Counted from the stretch's first letter, positions 8,680 through 17,959 are shown. The stretch is DNA of 64,000 nucleotides from Paenibacillus silvestris (GCF_009882985.1 NZ_WTUZ01000036.1:1-64000); one strand, 5' to 3'. Notes: generated from the letters alone by a model not told the origin. Made by a program: numbers and translations.

Positions 8680-10301
8680 AGCGATCCCCCTTCTTTCTCA
8701 TCGCTGAATCGGAACCAATCGATATCTACGAAGCCTTGGCTTGTCGTTTCGTCTGCCTGTTTGTCTTGCAAACAGAATAGCCCCAGCTTGGCCCCGACCC
8801 ATCCGCCAGGCACCGCTGCAAACTCGTTCCCGATCCGGTGGTAGGCCACGTCATCCCAGCTATAATAAAAGCTGAACACCGCTTCTTCAACGGCAACTGT
8901 TCGCAAATAAATCGTTCGAGCTAATTCAGCTACAGGCACACGCGCGATTACTTGTTCCCTTGATGACTCCTTGCTGCCGCTTCCTGTGGCGAAGACGAGC
9001 TCAAGCCCCTCCTCCGTTGACTTAAGGGCCAAATAACGATACTCATGTCCGAAAATCGTCAACCCCGCCAACTCTTCCTCCGTATCGGAGCCGAAGCCAG
9101 AGCCTAAGCCAGGAATAAACGTCAGCTTCACCGTTGCTGTAAATGCCGGAGCAGGGAGCTTTTGACAAAGGATGTTCATCGCATTGTACAAGGTTGATGT
9201 GCCAGCTGGCAGTGGCTGCGCATATAACCGCAGATGACTAGGGTTCGCGGTCAGCGAATACCACTGTGGGCGATGGTTAGCCTGCCATTGCCACTGCAAG
9301 CCTAGAACCGGCTGATCGAACTCATCGCTAGTTGCAGGTACTCTACTCGGCCATGCACGTCCTACATCCGGCTTCTTGTGTACAAGAACAGGTTCGCCAA
9401 TACCGTCACCTTTTGTATCAAGACCGATGATAGGCCAGTCGTTCTCCCAGCTCATAGGCTGAAGGTGGACAATACGCCCATATGCTTCGCGGTCCTGGAA
9501 ATGCAGAAACCAAAACTCACCTGATTCTAGCTCCACATAACCGCCTTGATGCGGTCCGTTAATGGGTGAATCGCCTTGATGAAGAACCATTTTATCCTCA
9601 TAGGGCCCCCAAATGTTCTCAGCTCGAAGCACTGTCTGCCAGCCTACTGCAACTCCTCCCGCCGGAGCAAACACATAGTAATAGCCGCCACGCTTGTACA
9701 GCTTTGGCCCTTCAATTGTCGGATGATTGTCGGTCCCATCGAAAATGATCCTGCCGTCATCCAGCAGCGATGTGCCATCTGGCGACATCCGGCATATTTG
9801 TAGCTTGCTCTTGATGCCGCAGCGGCTTTTGGCGAAGGCATGCACCAAATAAGCCTGCCCGTCCTCATCCCAGAACGGACAAGGATCAATCCATCCCTTC
9901 ACTTCCTTCACCATGTGCAGAGCTGTCCATGGGCCTGCAGGATGATCGGCGGTAGTCATATAAATACCTTCATCTGGAGCGCTGAAATATATCCAGTACT
10001 TCCCGTCGTGATAACGGATGGCAGGCGCCCACACACCGTCGCCATGCCGTACACGATCATCATACTCGCCTGGCAACTGATCAATCGCATGACCTATTAA
10101 CGTCCAATTAACCAAATCCTTCGAATGCAGGATCGGCAGTCCCGGCGTGCTGACGAAGCTGGAAGCCGTCATATAGAAGACTTCGCCCACCCGGATCACA
10201 TCCGGATCCGAATAATCCGCGCATAGAATGGGATTGCGATACGTGCCATCACCTAGATCGGCATACCATACTGGCCTAACTTCACTTTCACTGACGCTCA
10301 T
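8676..10301 (-). CDS. Glycoside hydrolase family 43 (beta-xylosidase / alpha-L-arabinofuranosidase-like)
   Basis: GH43 enzyme of 541 residues. The five-bladed propeller occupies about residues 20-315; predicted catalytic residues are Asp32 (SDPDV), Asp139 (GWIDPCPFWDEDG) and Glu197 (TIEGPKLY). A C-terminal beta-sandwich (about residues 325-535) of the GH43_C2 type seen in bacterial xylosidases follows. There is no signal peptide, so it is cytoplasmic. It is coupled to both neighbours by ATGA overlaps. In this pectin context it probably removes arabinose or xylose side chains from oligosaccharides; the sugar specificity is inference. Confidence 0.9.
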   Translation of the reverse strand: MSVSESEVRPVWYADLGDGTYRNPILCADYSDPDVIRVGEVFYMTASSFVSTPGLPILHSKDLVNWTLIGHAIDQLPGEYDDRVRHGDGVWAPAIRYHDGKYWIYFSAPDEGIYMTTADHPAGPWTALHMVKEVKGWIDPCPFWDEDGQAYLVHAFAKSRCGIKSKLQICRMSPDGTSLLDDGRIIFDGTDNHPTIEGPKLYKRGGYYYVFAPAGGVAVGWQTVLRAENIWGPYEDKMVLHQGDSPINGPHQGGYVELESGEFWFLHFQDREAYGRIVHLQPMSWENDWPIIGLDTKGDGIGEPVLVHKKPDVGRAWPSRVPATSDEFDQPVLGLQWQWQANHRPQWYSLTANPSHLRLYAQPLPAGTSTLYNAMNILCQKLPAPAFTATVKLTFIPGLGSGFGSDTEEELAGLTIFGHEYRYLALKSTEEGLELVFATGSGSKESSREQVIARVPVAELARTIYLRTVAVEEAVFSFYYSWDDVAYHRIGNEFAAVPGGWVGAKLGLFCLQDKQADETTSQGFVDIDWFRFSDEKEGGSL

Positions 10302-11425
10302 TTCCGTTCCCCTCCTTGTAATCGCTCGATTTCCACACTAGCAAGCAAGAAAGGCGCCATTCCCATCAGAGCATCCTTCACAATCTTTTCCCCCAAGTAG
10401 TACTCAAAGCTGCCATCTCGATAAGGATTACCGCCAAGTCCCGCTCCATGGCATATCCCGTTAACATGTACGCCACTCGCATCTTCTTCGATAAGTTCAT
10501 TCAATAGGCCTTGGAAACCTCTCAGAGCTACTTCCTTAAAAGGGCCGGAAAGGTACTTCAGCCGAACGCCTTTGGCAGCCGCATACACGAACATACTGCT
10601 CCCTGACGCTTCCAAATAGTTTGTCCCCTCCTCGCCTCTATTCAAAACCTGATACCATAACCCCGTAATCGGGTCCTGAACACGCGCAAGAGCATGCATC
10701 ATCCGTTCAAAAACACCCATCATCGTCCCTCGCTGCGGGTGATCCTTCGGAAAGTGCTCCAAAGCATCTACAATCGCCATCGCGTACCAGCCCATGCCTC
10801 TGCTCCAGAAATGCCGCGATTTCCCTGTCGTGGCCTCACACCACTGCTGCTCTCCACTTTCATCCCATCCATGATGCAGCAAACCTGTCTGACGATCGCG
10901 GGTATGCCGCTCAACCAGGAGGAGCTGCCTCGCCGCCTCATCGAATAGCTCAGGGATATCGAAAACCCTCGCATACTCCGCAATGAACGGAGTCGCCATA
11001 TATAAGCCGTCCAACCACATTTGGAACGGGTAAATCTTTTTATGCCACAAGCCACCTTCGCTCGTTCGCGGATGCCCTTTAATTTGAAGAATGAGCTCGG
11101 AAGCAGCTTGCGCATATTTCTTGTCAGATGTCTTTTTCCATAGTGAAAAAAGCACCTTGCCTTGATTAATTTGATCCAAATTATAATCTTCCAATGTATA
11201 GGTACGGATTGTCCCGTCCTCTTGAACGAACAAGTCCGTGTGTTTCCTGACATATTCGCCGTAGGTGTCATCCCCCGTCTGTTCACCCACGTGAAGCAAC
11301 GCTTTCAGTGTCATTCCATTCACATACATCCATCTTTGCTCGAGTTCCGGATGATAGCCTCTTTCATTTGTGCTCCTCATGATGGTTTTCGCTGTCTTGA
11401 CTGACCACTTGTCCTCTTCCTTCAT
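10298..11425 (-). CDS. Unsaturated rhamnogalacturonyl hydrolase, GH105 (YteR-like)
   Basis: Six-hairpin glycosidase of 375 residues, close in length to B. subtilis YteR. The two conserved aspartates are visible at Asp84 (YNLDQINQG) and Asp139 (MWLDGLYM), the latter the expected proton donor. Family members hydrate the unsaturated galacturonyl residue left by rhamnogalacturonan lyases and so release it from rhamnose. No signal peptide: cytoplasmic. It is the first gene of a three-gene overlapping operon (GH105, GH43, GH28) and so probably carries the promoter upstream (11426-11700). Confidence 0.93.
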   Translation of the reverse strand: MKEEDKWSVKTAKTIMRSTNERGYHPELEQRWMYVNGMTLKALLHVGEQTGDDTYGEYVRKHTDLFVQEDGTIRTYTLEDYNLDQINQGKVLFSLWKKTSDKKYAQAASELILQIKGHPRTSEGGLWHKKIYPFQMWLDGLYMATPFIAEYARVFDIPELFDEAARQLLLVERHTRDRQTGLLHHGWDESGEQQWCEATTGKSRHFWSRGMGWYAMAIVDALEHFPKDHPQRGTMMGVFERMMHALARVQDPITGLWYQVLNRGEEGTNYLEASGSSMFVYAAAKGVRLKYLSGPFKEVALRGFQGLLNELIEEDASGVHVNGICHGAGLGGNPYRDGSFEYYLGEKIVKDALMGMAPFLLASVEIERLQGGERK

Positions 11426-11598
11426 CTGATTCTCCCGCCTTCCCTCTCAGTGCTCTTTCAGATCTGCCATATCTACTAACTATTATGCTTGAGGATAGGA
11501 TGTCACACTATGCATTTGAGATAACCTCTTTCTTATGATTGCAAAAATGCCGGATAAGCTTGGGTTTCTGTGCGAAATAAACGCCCGAACCCATCAAC

Positions 11599-11638
11599 GA
11601 AGTTGCTTCAAGCATATTGGTTGCTTGCTGCATATGAA
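11599..11638 (-). promoter_or_regulatory. Shared 40-bp motif, copy 2 (upstream of the GH105 operon)
   Basis: Begins GAAGTTGCTTCAAGCATA and ends CTGCATATGAA, matching the motif at 7096-7135 at roughly three quarters of positions, in the same orientation relative to the downstream gene. It lies about 175 bp upstream of the GH105 start. Confidence 0.4.
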
Positions 11639-11652
11639 TCGAATTTAAGCCT

Positions 11653-11689
11653 AAAAAGCCCTAACAGAAGGTTATCCGTTAGGGCTTTT
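11653..11689 (-). terminator. Terminator of the siderophore-binding/Btr operon
   Basis: Perfect stem AAAAGCCCTAAC / GTTAGGGCTTTT with a 12-base loop, 13 bp past the stop of the Btr-like gene. The A-rich flank gives a U-tract on the minus strand. Confidence 0.88.
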
Positions 11690-11701
11690 ACTTATTTTAG
11701 A

Positions 11702-13330
11702 TTAAGCATGGATATCCAGCAGCTTTGACATAAGATCGAGGAATCGGTCATGACAGAACGCATTATACTCGTTCCACGGGGCTTGCAAGCCAGCGTAACT
11801 CCCGGTGGCATGCACTTGCTTCGCTTTCACAGCTTTCAGTTCCAGCCATGCCGGAGATCGGCTGACTCGCTGCCATGTCGCCTGCGAAATCTCATCCTTA
11901 GGCACGCTCAGGATCATATGGTCCGCATCATAGGCGCCAAGGTCGTGAGCCTCAATCGCTTGCGTCCACAAGATAGAGTCAATATGACGTGCCGGGGCAA
12001 GTTGAAGATCATCGTACAGGACAGTTCCTGCATGTCTCCCCCAGAAATACATCCTCATCTTATCGACCACGACAACGATGACCTTCTCGTCCTGCAATCT
12101 TTTCTTCACTGTTTCCCTAATCCTTGCAGCCTTCTGATCGTAACTGTGAAGCCATCTCGTTGCATCCTTCATTTTGCCAAGGAAATCTGCTGTCAGCAAC
12201 AAATGTTGACGCCACCCTACTTCCCACGGCAGAAACAGAGAAGGGGCAATCTGCTTGAGCCTTGCTTGTTCCTCTGCATCGATCCAAGCGTCGACACCGA
12301 TGATATAATCAGGCTGCGCTTTTTGCAGAGCTTCTCTGTTGAAATCATAATGATGGCTGAGCGGTACAGACACATCAAAGGCGTATTTATTTCTATAATA
12401 ATCTGTCCAATACTGATCGATAGGCGCTGCATAGGGAATCGTACGAAGAGCCAGTAATTGACCGATATTCACCCAACTGTAGGCAGCGATTTTAGTTGAT
12501 CTATTTTTCAAATATACAGCTGGAGCTAGTCCTATATGTTTCTTGAACATATTGCTAAAGTACGTTTCGTTCTTATAGCCAACTTTATACGCAATATCCG
12601 TGAGTGAAAGCTTGGCCTGCTCACCCATTAACCGTCTTGCCTCCATGAGGCGCAGATCCGTCACATACTCAATAACACCTTTGCCAAACTTTTCTTTGAA
12701 CAGCCGCATAAAATGGTACCGGCTTAGCCCTGCCTTCGTAGCCAGCCGGTCAATTGTAATATCTTCCGTGTAATGCTGCTCTAACATGAGCTTTGCACAC
12801 TCCAGGGCCAGCTCTGTTTTGTGCTCTTGATTTTTGAACACCTGACTGAGCAGCTCATAGAAGCCAGCCTCGCTGCGAAAGCGATCTGCAGCATTTCCAT
12901 TGTTCCAATGGGTCCAAACGGATTTGCACAATGGAATGACGGAAGGGGCCGACAATTGAATGGCCTCGCCTTCCCCCGGAAATCGATGTGTTCTTTTTAC
13001 AACAGCTTTCGTACCGGCTATCTCCACCGCTTGGAACCGCAAGAGATAAAAGCCTTGCTCATCCCCAACATGCAGACCCATTTCTAGCAGTTGACCAGGT
13101 CTGCACACAAATACAGTCCCAGGACGCATTGGAAAATAGTGACCATCCACGATAAGACGTCCCTCGTTGGCGGCCGATGCGACAAGTAGGAAGGTATCGG
13201 CTCGAATGAAATCGCGTTCTGCCGGCCATTTCATCTGATGTTCCGTTACATGCTGGGCACCAAGAAGCTTATACCACGTATCAGCAAACGAGTTATCGTT
13301 GCTGTTAAGTAAATCTGAATCTTCTCCCAT
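11702..13330 (-). CDS. Btr-like AraC regulator fused to a siderophore-binding domain
   Basis: Cytoplasmic one-component regulator of 542 residues. Order: an N-terminal cupin-like region (about 20-110), an AraC double helix-turn-helix (about 175-275, with DITIDRLATKAGLSRYHFMRLF and SLTDIAYKVGYKNETYFSNMF), then a periplasmic-binding-protein fold of the iron-siderophore type (about 280-542). This is the architecture of B. subtilis Btr, which senses ferric bacillibactin and activates feuABC. There is no signal peptide, so the binding domain acts inside the cell as a ligand sensor. It follows the binding lipoprotein gene by 27 bp and is presumably co-transcribed from the Fur-box promoter. The actual siderophore is unknown. 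Confidence 0.88.
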   Translation of the reverse strand: MGEDSDLLNSNDNSFADTWYKLLGAQHVTEHQMKWPAERDFIRADTFLLVASAANEGRLIVDGHYFPMRPGTVFVCRPGQLLEMGLHVGDEQGFYLLRFQAVEIAGTKAVVKRTHRFPGEGEAIQLSAPSVIPLCKSVWTHWNNGNAADRFRSEAGFYELLSQVFKNQEHKTELALECAKLMLEQHYTEDITIDRLATKAGLSRYHFMRLFKEKFGKGVIEYVTDLRLMEARRLMGEQAKLSLTDIAYKVGYKNETYFSNMFKKHIGLAPAVYLKNRSTKIAAYSWVNIGQLLALRTIPYAAPIDQYWTDYYRNKYAFDVSVPLSHHYDFNREALQKAQPDYIIGVDAWIDAEEQARLKQIAPSLFLPWEVGWRQHLLLTADFLGKMKDATRWLHSYDQKAARIRETVKKRLQDEKVIVVVVDKMRMYFWGRHAGTVLYDDLQLAPARHIDSILWTQAIEAHDLGAYDADHMILSVPKDEISQATWQRVSRSPAWLELKAVKAKQVHATGSYAGLQAPWNEYNAFCHDRFLDLMSKLLDIHA

Positions 13331-13357
13331 GGACGATTGCTTCTCCCATAAATCTGC

Positions 13358-14332
13358 TTATTTGATAACGTCATGCAGAACATCATCAATAATGAGTTGA
13401 TTGGCAATGACATTTTGATTAAACCAGTGACCTGAATCTGCCTCATACACATGTCCTTGCTTGACTGCAGGCAATTGCATCCACAGCGGGTTATCAACCG
13501 GCGGTTTCGCCCTGCCTTTTCCGGACAGCACGAAAATATAGTCAACATCATCCAACTGCGCCAACGTCTCTATCGAATAGGTCTCGTAATCACCCTTTAA
13601 CAATTTCGGCTGTTTAAATCCAAGTCCTTCATACAGCAGTTTTCCGCTATAGAATTTTGCTCCAAACAGCTTGTAGCCCTTATCTCCGGCTTGCAGCAGC
13701 ACAGCTGTTTTTTCTCCTGCTTTTATGCGGATTTGTTCTTTCGCACCCGTTAATTTCTGGTCAAGCTTCTTGATCGCCTGATCCGCTTCGCTGCTCTTGC
13801 CCAGCACTTCGCCTAACTTAGTGAAATTGCCGCGCCAGTCGTTTTCATCTTTTGAAAGCACATAGGTAGGTGCCACTTTGGAGAATTCTTCATAAGATCC
13901 ATTTTTCATATAAGCCTCTGAGGTGAGGATAATCAAATCTGGATTATAACTTAACGCTTCTTCCGGCTTAAGCCCGCCTTCCATATGCAGGATTGCGACG
14001 TCTTTTAGCTCCTTTTGCAAATACTGCTGTGGCTGCCCGGCAGCAGACCACTGTGCAACCGGTTTTACGCCGAGCGCCGTAAGTGCATCTTCTAGAAATG
14101 GCGCAATGATACGCTGCGGCTGTGCAGGAACTTTTACCGTGTGCCCCATTGCGTCTGTCAGCATTTTCTCCGTCTCTGGTTTTTGAGTTGCCGCGCTGGA
14201 AGTCGGCTGCGCGCTGGTCACTGCGCCGGCTCCCGCTTGCTTCGTATCATTTCCAGCTCCGCAGCCGGCGAGAAAAACCGTTGTCAGAAGAAGAACCGAT
14301 GTGATCGTAGCGTACTTTTTAAAATGAAACAT
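13358..14332 (-). CDS. Iron-siderophore ABC transporter substrate-binding lipoprotein (FeuA/YfiY-like)
   Basis: Class III periplasmic-binding-type lipoprotein of 324 residues. Signal peptide with lipobox LAGC (Cys24), then a Thr/Ser/Ala-rich linker and two lobes joined by a helix, starting DAMGHTVKVPAQPQRIIAPF. It should capture a ferric siderophore at the cell surface. The ATG follows AGGGGGG. A near-perfect Fur box sits about 22 bp upstream (14354-14368), implying iron repression. No permease or ATPase lies beside it, so it must work with permeases encoded elsewhere, perhaps the FecCD pairs further along. Confidence 0.9.
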   Translation of the reverse strand: MFHFKKYATITSVLLLTTVFLAGCGAGNDTKQAGAGAVTSAQPTSSAATQKPETEKMLTDAMGHTVKVPAQPQRIIAPFLEDALTALGVKPVAQWSAAGQPQQYLQKELKDVAILHMEGGLKPEEALSYNPDLIILTSEAYMKNGSYEEFSKVAPTYVLSKDENDWRGNFTKLGEVLGKSSEADQAIKKLDQKLTGAKEQIRIKAGEKTAVLLQAGDKGYKLFGAKFYSGKLLYEGLGFKQPKLLKGDYETYSIETLAQLDDVDYIFVLSGKGRAKPPVDNPLWMQLPAVKQGHVYEADSGHWFNQNVIANQLIIDDVLHDVIK

Positions 14333-14353
14333 ATGGAACCCCCTAGGTGATAC

Positions 14354-14374
14354 TGATAATCATTATCGTTATCG
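14354..14374. promoter_or_regulatory. Fur box upstream of the siderophore-binding lipoprotein
   Basis: TGATAATCATTATCG at 14354-14368 matches the Bacillus 7-1-7 Fur consensus (TGATAATnATTATCA) at 14 of 15 positions, and GTTATC follows to extend the site. Confidence 0.88.
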
Positions 14375-14507
14375 ATACTAAGGAGTATATAGGAAGACAG
14401 CCTGTTTGTGAATAAGCAAAAATGCTGTATTTATGGCGAAGCTGCGCACGATCGTGTATACGTGGAGGTTTTACGGACAATCTCCGGTCGCTAAAGGTTA
14501 TCTTGAG

Positions 14508-14632
14508 GGAACTGGAATCCTCTATTTTGAGGAAAACAAGCTATTTTCTCGCTAAGCGGAACTCCAGTCTCTTATATGCCCTCCACGGTGCGTTTTTCAA
14601 CTGAAATCTTCAAAATAGCGGAACGTAGTTCC
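14508..14632. repeat. MITE-like element, copy 1 (125 bp)
   Basis: Non-coding element bounded by GGAACTGGAATCC (14508-14520) and GGAACGTAGTTCC (14620-14632), imperfect inverted ends. An extra right-end-like copy follows at 14663-14683. The same size and ends recur at 33911, 43967 and 44345. It lies in the gap between the Fur box and the 14738 gene; nothing else is seen in that 340-bp gap except the terminator near 14720. Confidence 0.65.
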
Positions 14633-14714
14633 CCTTGCAGATGGAATCCCTGCTTTTTCAGAGAAATAGCGGACTCTAGTTCCTTGCCCCCCTCATCACA
14701 CACATTTGCTGCGT

Positions 14715-14740
14715 AAAAAAAAGACACCTTTGCGGTGTCA
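14715..14740 (-). terminator. Terminator after the 173-residue gene
   Basis: Stem GACACC / GGTGTC (14723-14739) with an eight-T run on the minus strand (14715-14722), overlapping the stop codon region of the gene at 14738. Confidence 0.85.
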
Positions 14741-15259
14741 TTGAGAGTTAGCCCGTTCAGCTACCCACGTCAAGATCGATATGTCAGCTACTCCTAACTC
14801 AACGACATTGTTCTTATAAATCATTACTCCAAATCCATGTTCCTCATCCCAGGTACAATCAAATTCTAACCCAAAATAGGCCATTCCATCTTTGTGTACA
14901 TTCATGATATGTACATTCAATAGACCAATTAAATTTTTCAGATCATTAATTTCATTTATATCCGGCATAAATCGTTCTAACTCTTCATCTTCGTAACCAT
15001 AGTAATCCTGTAAATCCTTATAGTTTTTAAATAAAACCTTAAGAACTATGTCTCTAATGGCATTTTGATTTTCGACAATATAATGAAAGGCCGCAACGTG
15101 TTCATCCTCAATTTTGGGATCAGCCATTACCGTATCCCCACCGAGATCTAGCCCGTAAACACCATTCTTTTTTGTCAAAAAGTCATCCCATGCTTCTAAA
15201 CAAATAGTGCCCTCGTATCCATATTCTCCAAGTGAAATGTTGGGTATTTTAAGTGTCAA
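14738..15259 (-). CDS. Hypothetical acidic protein (DUF6985-like)
   Basis: Soluble acidic protein of 173 residues, no signal peptide or membrane segment. The opening (ISLGEYGYEGTICLEAWDDF) and the end (FGVMIYKNNVVELGVADISILTWV) resemble the small DUF6985-type proteins of Bacillota; that assignment is from memory and tentative. Function unknown. Start is TTG preceded by AAAGGATG. It follows the RDD membrane protein by 25 bp and ends in a strong terminator, so the two probably form an operon. Small acidic proteins of this sort are sometimes immunity proteins, but no toxin gene is visible nearby. Confidence 0.6.
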   Translation of the reverse strand: MTLKIPNISLGEYGYEGTICLEAWDDFLTKKNGVYGLDLGGDTVMADPKIEDEHVAAFHYIVENQNAIRDIVLKVLFKNYKDLQDYYGYEDEELERFMPDINEINDLKNLIGLLNVHIMNVHKDGMAYFGLEFDCTWDEEHGFGVMIYKNNVVELGVADISILTWVAERANSQ

Positions 15260-15284
15260 TTGGGTTTCATCCTTTATTCAGTTT

Positions 15285-15821
15285 TTATTTTCCTCTTACA
15301 ACTACAAAACTTCCTGCAATGAAATCATGCAATGCCCTTCTCTTTGGGTTAAATAAAACTAGCAAATCACTAACTATAGTTAAAATGCCGAAATACGAAT
15401 ACATACTTTGGTACATACTCGAACTGTTTGAAAGGAAGTGAACAACATCTTTCTCTTCAATTTTTGATTGAATGGCCAAATCTAATATAGGTATTAAACA
15501 ACCAGCCCCGATAATGTAAAAGATTATTCTTCGGACTGATCTCAGTATGGTTAATCGTTCTCCATTCTTATCAATGATCTTTGCTTTCATGATTAATTTC
15601 CCCGGTGTACCACCGTATTTTACTATAAAGAATATCATTGCCGCGCAAAAAAATATCCAGTAAACAACGAATGGGATAACATTTCCCAATCGCACTGATA
15701 ATTTCAATGAGTAGGTATAGAGCAGTACACAAGGTATACCTGCAATAATTAGATCAAGTAGTCTCATACCAACTCTTTGCCAGAATCCAGCTATATTACA
15801 TAAAATATTCTCCGTTTCCAT
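15285..15821 (-). CDS. RDD family membrane protein
   Basis: Integral membrane protein of 178 residues with an RDD domain: an N-terminal GFWQRVGMRLLDLIIAGIP (the Arg and Asp that give the family its name are present) and membrane segments near residues 20-40, 46-70, 100-120 and 135-157. KYGGTPGKLIMKAKIID and RRALHDFIAGS are typical RDD motifs. Members are poorly characterised; some are linked to sodium transport or osmotic stress. ATG start. Followed after 25 bp by the small acidic protein. Confidence 0.85.
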   Translation of the reverse strand: METENILCNIAGFWQRVGMRLLDLIIAGIPCVLLYTYSLKLSVRLGNVIPFVVYWIFFCAAMIFFIVKYGGTPGKLIMKAKIIDKNGERLTILRSVRRIIFYIIGAGCLIPILDLAIQSKIEEKDVVHFLSNSSSMYQSMYSYFGILTIVSDLLVLFNPKRRALHDFIAGSFVVVRGK

Positions 15822-15945
15822 TAGTTTTTCTCCTTTTTACAAAAATTTTCAAATAACTCCCTCAATCATTAATGTCTTAGGTAAGATTTCCACAATAATT
15901 TCTAATTTCCTATGACTTTATCAAAACTTAAGGAAAACAAGAAAA

Positions 15946-15964
15946 AGACACCCAAGTGGTGTCT
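15946..15964 (-). terminator. Terminator after the methyltransferase
   Basis: Hairpin AGACACC / GGTGTCT with a 5-base loop and an A-rich left flank giving T residues on the minus strand, 20 bp past the stop of the methyltransferase gene. Confidence 0.8.
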
Positions 15965-15984
15965 AAAGTGTCTTAACATTATCA

Positions 15985-16794
15985 TCATGGATACAACGAA
16001 GGTAGCTCCAACTCCATTTTATCAGCAACTAACGTGTAAAACTCAGGAAACCTAGCATCTGTGGGACTTGGTATCTCTTCCAATGCGCGTATCACTAGCC
16101 CAGAAGCCGAAATTGCCGAGATAATCTCACCTATTGTCCAACTCCGTGTAAGAACCTTCTCCAGCCCGTAGCGCTCTTCCTCAGGCAGCAATTTGGCAAA
16201 TGCTACGTCCCCTTCTCTCGTCCCCTTTTCAAAATAGTTACCGCTTGGCTCAGTCAGATTGACTGTGTTCATCCAAGCACGAGCAAAAGGATGAAAGTCG
16301 GTTAAGAGGAACCGACCCTTATTTCCAAGTCTGCGACGGACCACCGCAAAGATATCGTTAAGATCATTAAAATAGTGCAGAACACCAAACTCCATGAGCA
16401 CGATGTCAAATTGGCCAAGTGACTCTTCATCCGGGATTTGCAACACGTCTGAACAAATATAATCGAGCTTCACACCGACTGCATCGGCAACTTGCTTGGC
16501 GTATAAGCGGTTTTCTTCCGAAATATCTACTACGGTTACGTCCGCACCTAACATGGCTAGAGAGATTGCTTTTCTGCCATTCGAGCCAAGAAGATTAATC
16601 ATTCGCTTTCCATTTGGATCACCTATGTATTTCAGCCAATAGCGTAGAGGATGCTTGTGTTCCCGCTTCAATTCTCCAGCGAGCTCATCCGGTGTCCCAA
16701 AATTATGTACCCAAGCCTGATACGCTTTCGTTTCCCAAGCCTTCTTGTTTGCTCTTGAAAACTCATCTTGCACATCCATACCTCCCATACTCAT
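15985..16794 (-). CDS. Class I SAM-dependent methyltransferase
   Basis: Soluble protein of up to 269 residues with a Rossmann-type methyltransferase fold: motif I around INLLGSNGRKAISLAMLGADVTVVDIS (about residues 66-92), an acidic SAM-binding region DYICSDVLQIPDEES, and motif IV FDIVLMEFGVLHYF. Motif I is divergent (LLGSNGRKA rather than the usual DxGxGxG). Substrate unknown. Two starts are possible: ATG 16794 and ATG 16779 (MDVQDEF), the latter with GGGAGG five bases upstream. Flanked by its own terminator and transcribed alone. Confidence 0.8.
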   Translation of the reverse strand: MSMGGMDVQDEFSRANKKAWETKAYQAWVHNFGTPDELAGELKREHKHPLRYWLKYIGDPNGKRMINLLGSNGRKAISLAMLGADVTVVDISEENRLYAKQVADAVGVKLDYICSDVLQIPDEESLGQFDIVLMEFGVLHYFNDLNDIFAVVRRRLGNKGRFLLTDFHPFARAWMNTVNLTEPSGNYFEKGTREGDVAFAKLLPEEERYGLEKVLTRSWTIGEIISAISASGLVIRALEEIPSPTDARFPEFYTLVADKMELELPSLYP

Positions 16795-16911
16795 TTGACT
16801 CCAAATGCTCTTCCATTAGACTGCATCCTTAATTTACCACAAATATTTGAGCAACAAACAACCCTTTTTCTGCGTCTAAACATTACTAAAGTCAGCTAAG
16901 GAGTTTATGAT

Positions 16912-17943
16912 ATGAAGATAAAAACTGGTATACAAACAGGAGCCGCGCTTATGCTGCTTCTCATGGGTATGCTCCCTGCAGCAAATGCGCATGCAGACGA
17001 GAACACGTCGCTTCCGGTCTATCTGGATGGTCATCCGCTCAGCTTTGAGACACCTCCCGTTATCGAAGATGGCTACAGTCTCGTTCCACTTCGCGCTATT
17101 TTTGAGGCTGAAGGCGCAAAGGTTTCTTGGGATGAAAACACACGTACAGTGACAGCTACGAAAAATGATATCGTATTTACATACCGCATTGGCGATAAGA
17201 CCGCTCTTAAAAATAAGGATCAGCTTGAAATGCCGATTGCGGGTAAAATTATGAACGGATCAACGATGATTCCGCTTCGGTTAATTAGTGAAACGCTGGG
17301 CAATCTCGTGAAATGGCATGAATATTCTCGTACCATCACGATTTCCTCATCTAATGAGTATGAAACCAAGATTGAATATGGCGTCAATCTACGCGATGCT
17401 CCGAATACGAGTGCACAGGTCCTTCGCATGCTTCCGAAGAGTGAGAACATTCATGTAATCCGAGAAGTCGACGCCAACTGGCTCGAGGTGCAGACGAAAG
17501 ATAAGTCCATTGGCTTCCTATCAGCAGGGTCGCAATATACGGATTACGCCAACCTGGCTCCAGCGGATAAAAAGGCCGATGAATTGCTCGCTTTCGGAGC
17601 AAAATATCTCGGAACGCCCTACGAATTCGGTGCAACTTCTGGCCAAACCAAGACATTCGACTGCTCCTCTTTCGTCCAATATGTGTTCAAGCAAGCATTG
17701 TCGATTGATCTCCCGCGAGTCTCCTACAACCAAGCTTTGAAAGGAACCGAAGTCCCAATCGATGAGCTGCGCAAAGGTGATGTGCTGTTCTTTGACGCAC
17801 GCGGGCTCGATATTGGGCATGTTGGCATCTATGCAGGAGACGGGCGGATTCTTCATACTTACTCCAAAGAGCAAGGCGTACATTATGAAGACTTTGATGA
17901 TAAATGGAAAAAGCGTTTTGCCACGGCTAGAAGGATGTTCTAG
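16912..17943 (+). CDS. Secreted NlpC/P60 peptidoglycan endopeptidase with copper-amine-oxidase-N and SH3 domains
   Basis: Secreted cell-wall hydrolase of 343 residues. Signal peptide 1-28 (cut after AHA), copper amine oxidase N-terminal-like stalk domain (about 33-145, with SLVPLRAIFEAEGAKVSWDE), bacterial SH3 domain (about 150-210) and C-terminal NlpC/P60 catalytic domain (about 222-343). The catalytic triad is visible: Cys251 (FDCSSFV), His303 (IGHVGIY) and His315 (LHTY). Such enzymes cut the gamma-D-Glu to diamino-acid bond of stem peptides. AAGGAG lies 9 bases before the ATG. It is one of only two plus-strand genes, convergent with the YVTN gene. Confidence 0.92.
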   Translation: MKIKTGIQTGAALMLLLMGMLPAANAHADENTSLPVYLDGHPLSFETPPVIEDGYSLVPLRAIFEAEGAKVSWDENTRTVTATKNDIVFTYRIGDKTALKNKDQLEMPIAGKIMNGSTMIPLRLISETLGNLVKWHEYSRTITISSSNEYETKIEYGVNLRDAPNTSAQVLRMLPKSENIHVIREVDANWLEVQTKDKSIGFLSAGSQYTDYANLAPADKKADELLAFGAKYLGTPYEFGATSGQTKTFDCSSFVQYVFKQALSIDLPRVSYNQALKGTEVPIDELRKGDVLFFDARGLDIGHVGIYAGDGRILHTYSKEQGVHYEDFDDKWKKRFATARRMF

Positions 17944-17959
17944 TTCTATTTTACGATAC

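Noticed and set aside
11750..12457. 235-residue plus-strand ORF opposite the Btr-like regulator
   Set aside because: Antisense to a complete AraC/siderophore-binding gene; no domain seen.
14738..15821. Toxin-immunity pair formed by the RDD protein and the small acidic protein
   Set aside because: RDD proteins are not toxins and no toxin-like gene is adjacent; the acidic protein alone is not enough evidence.
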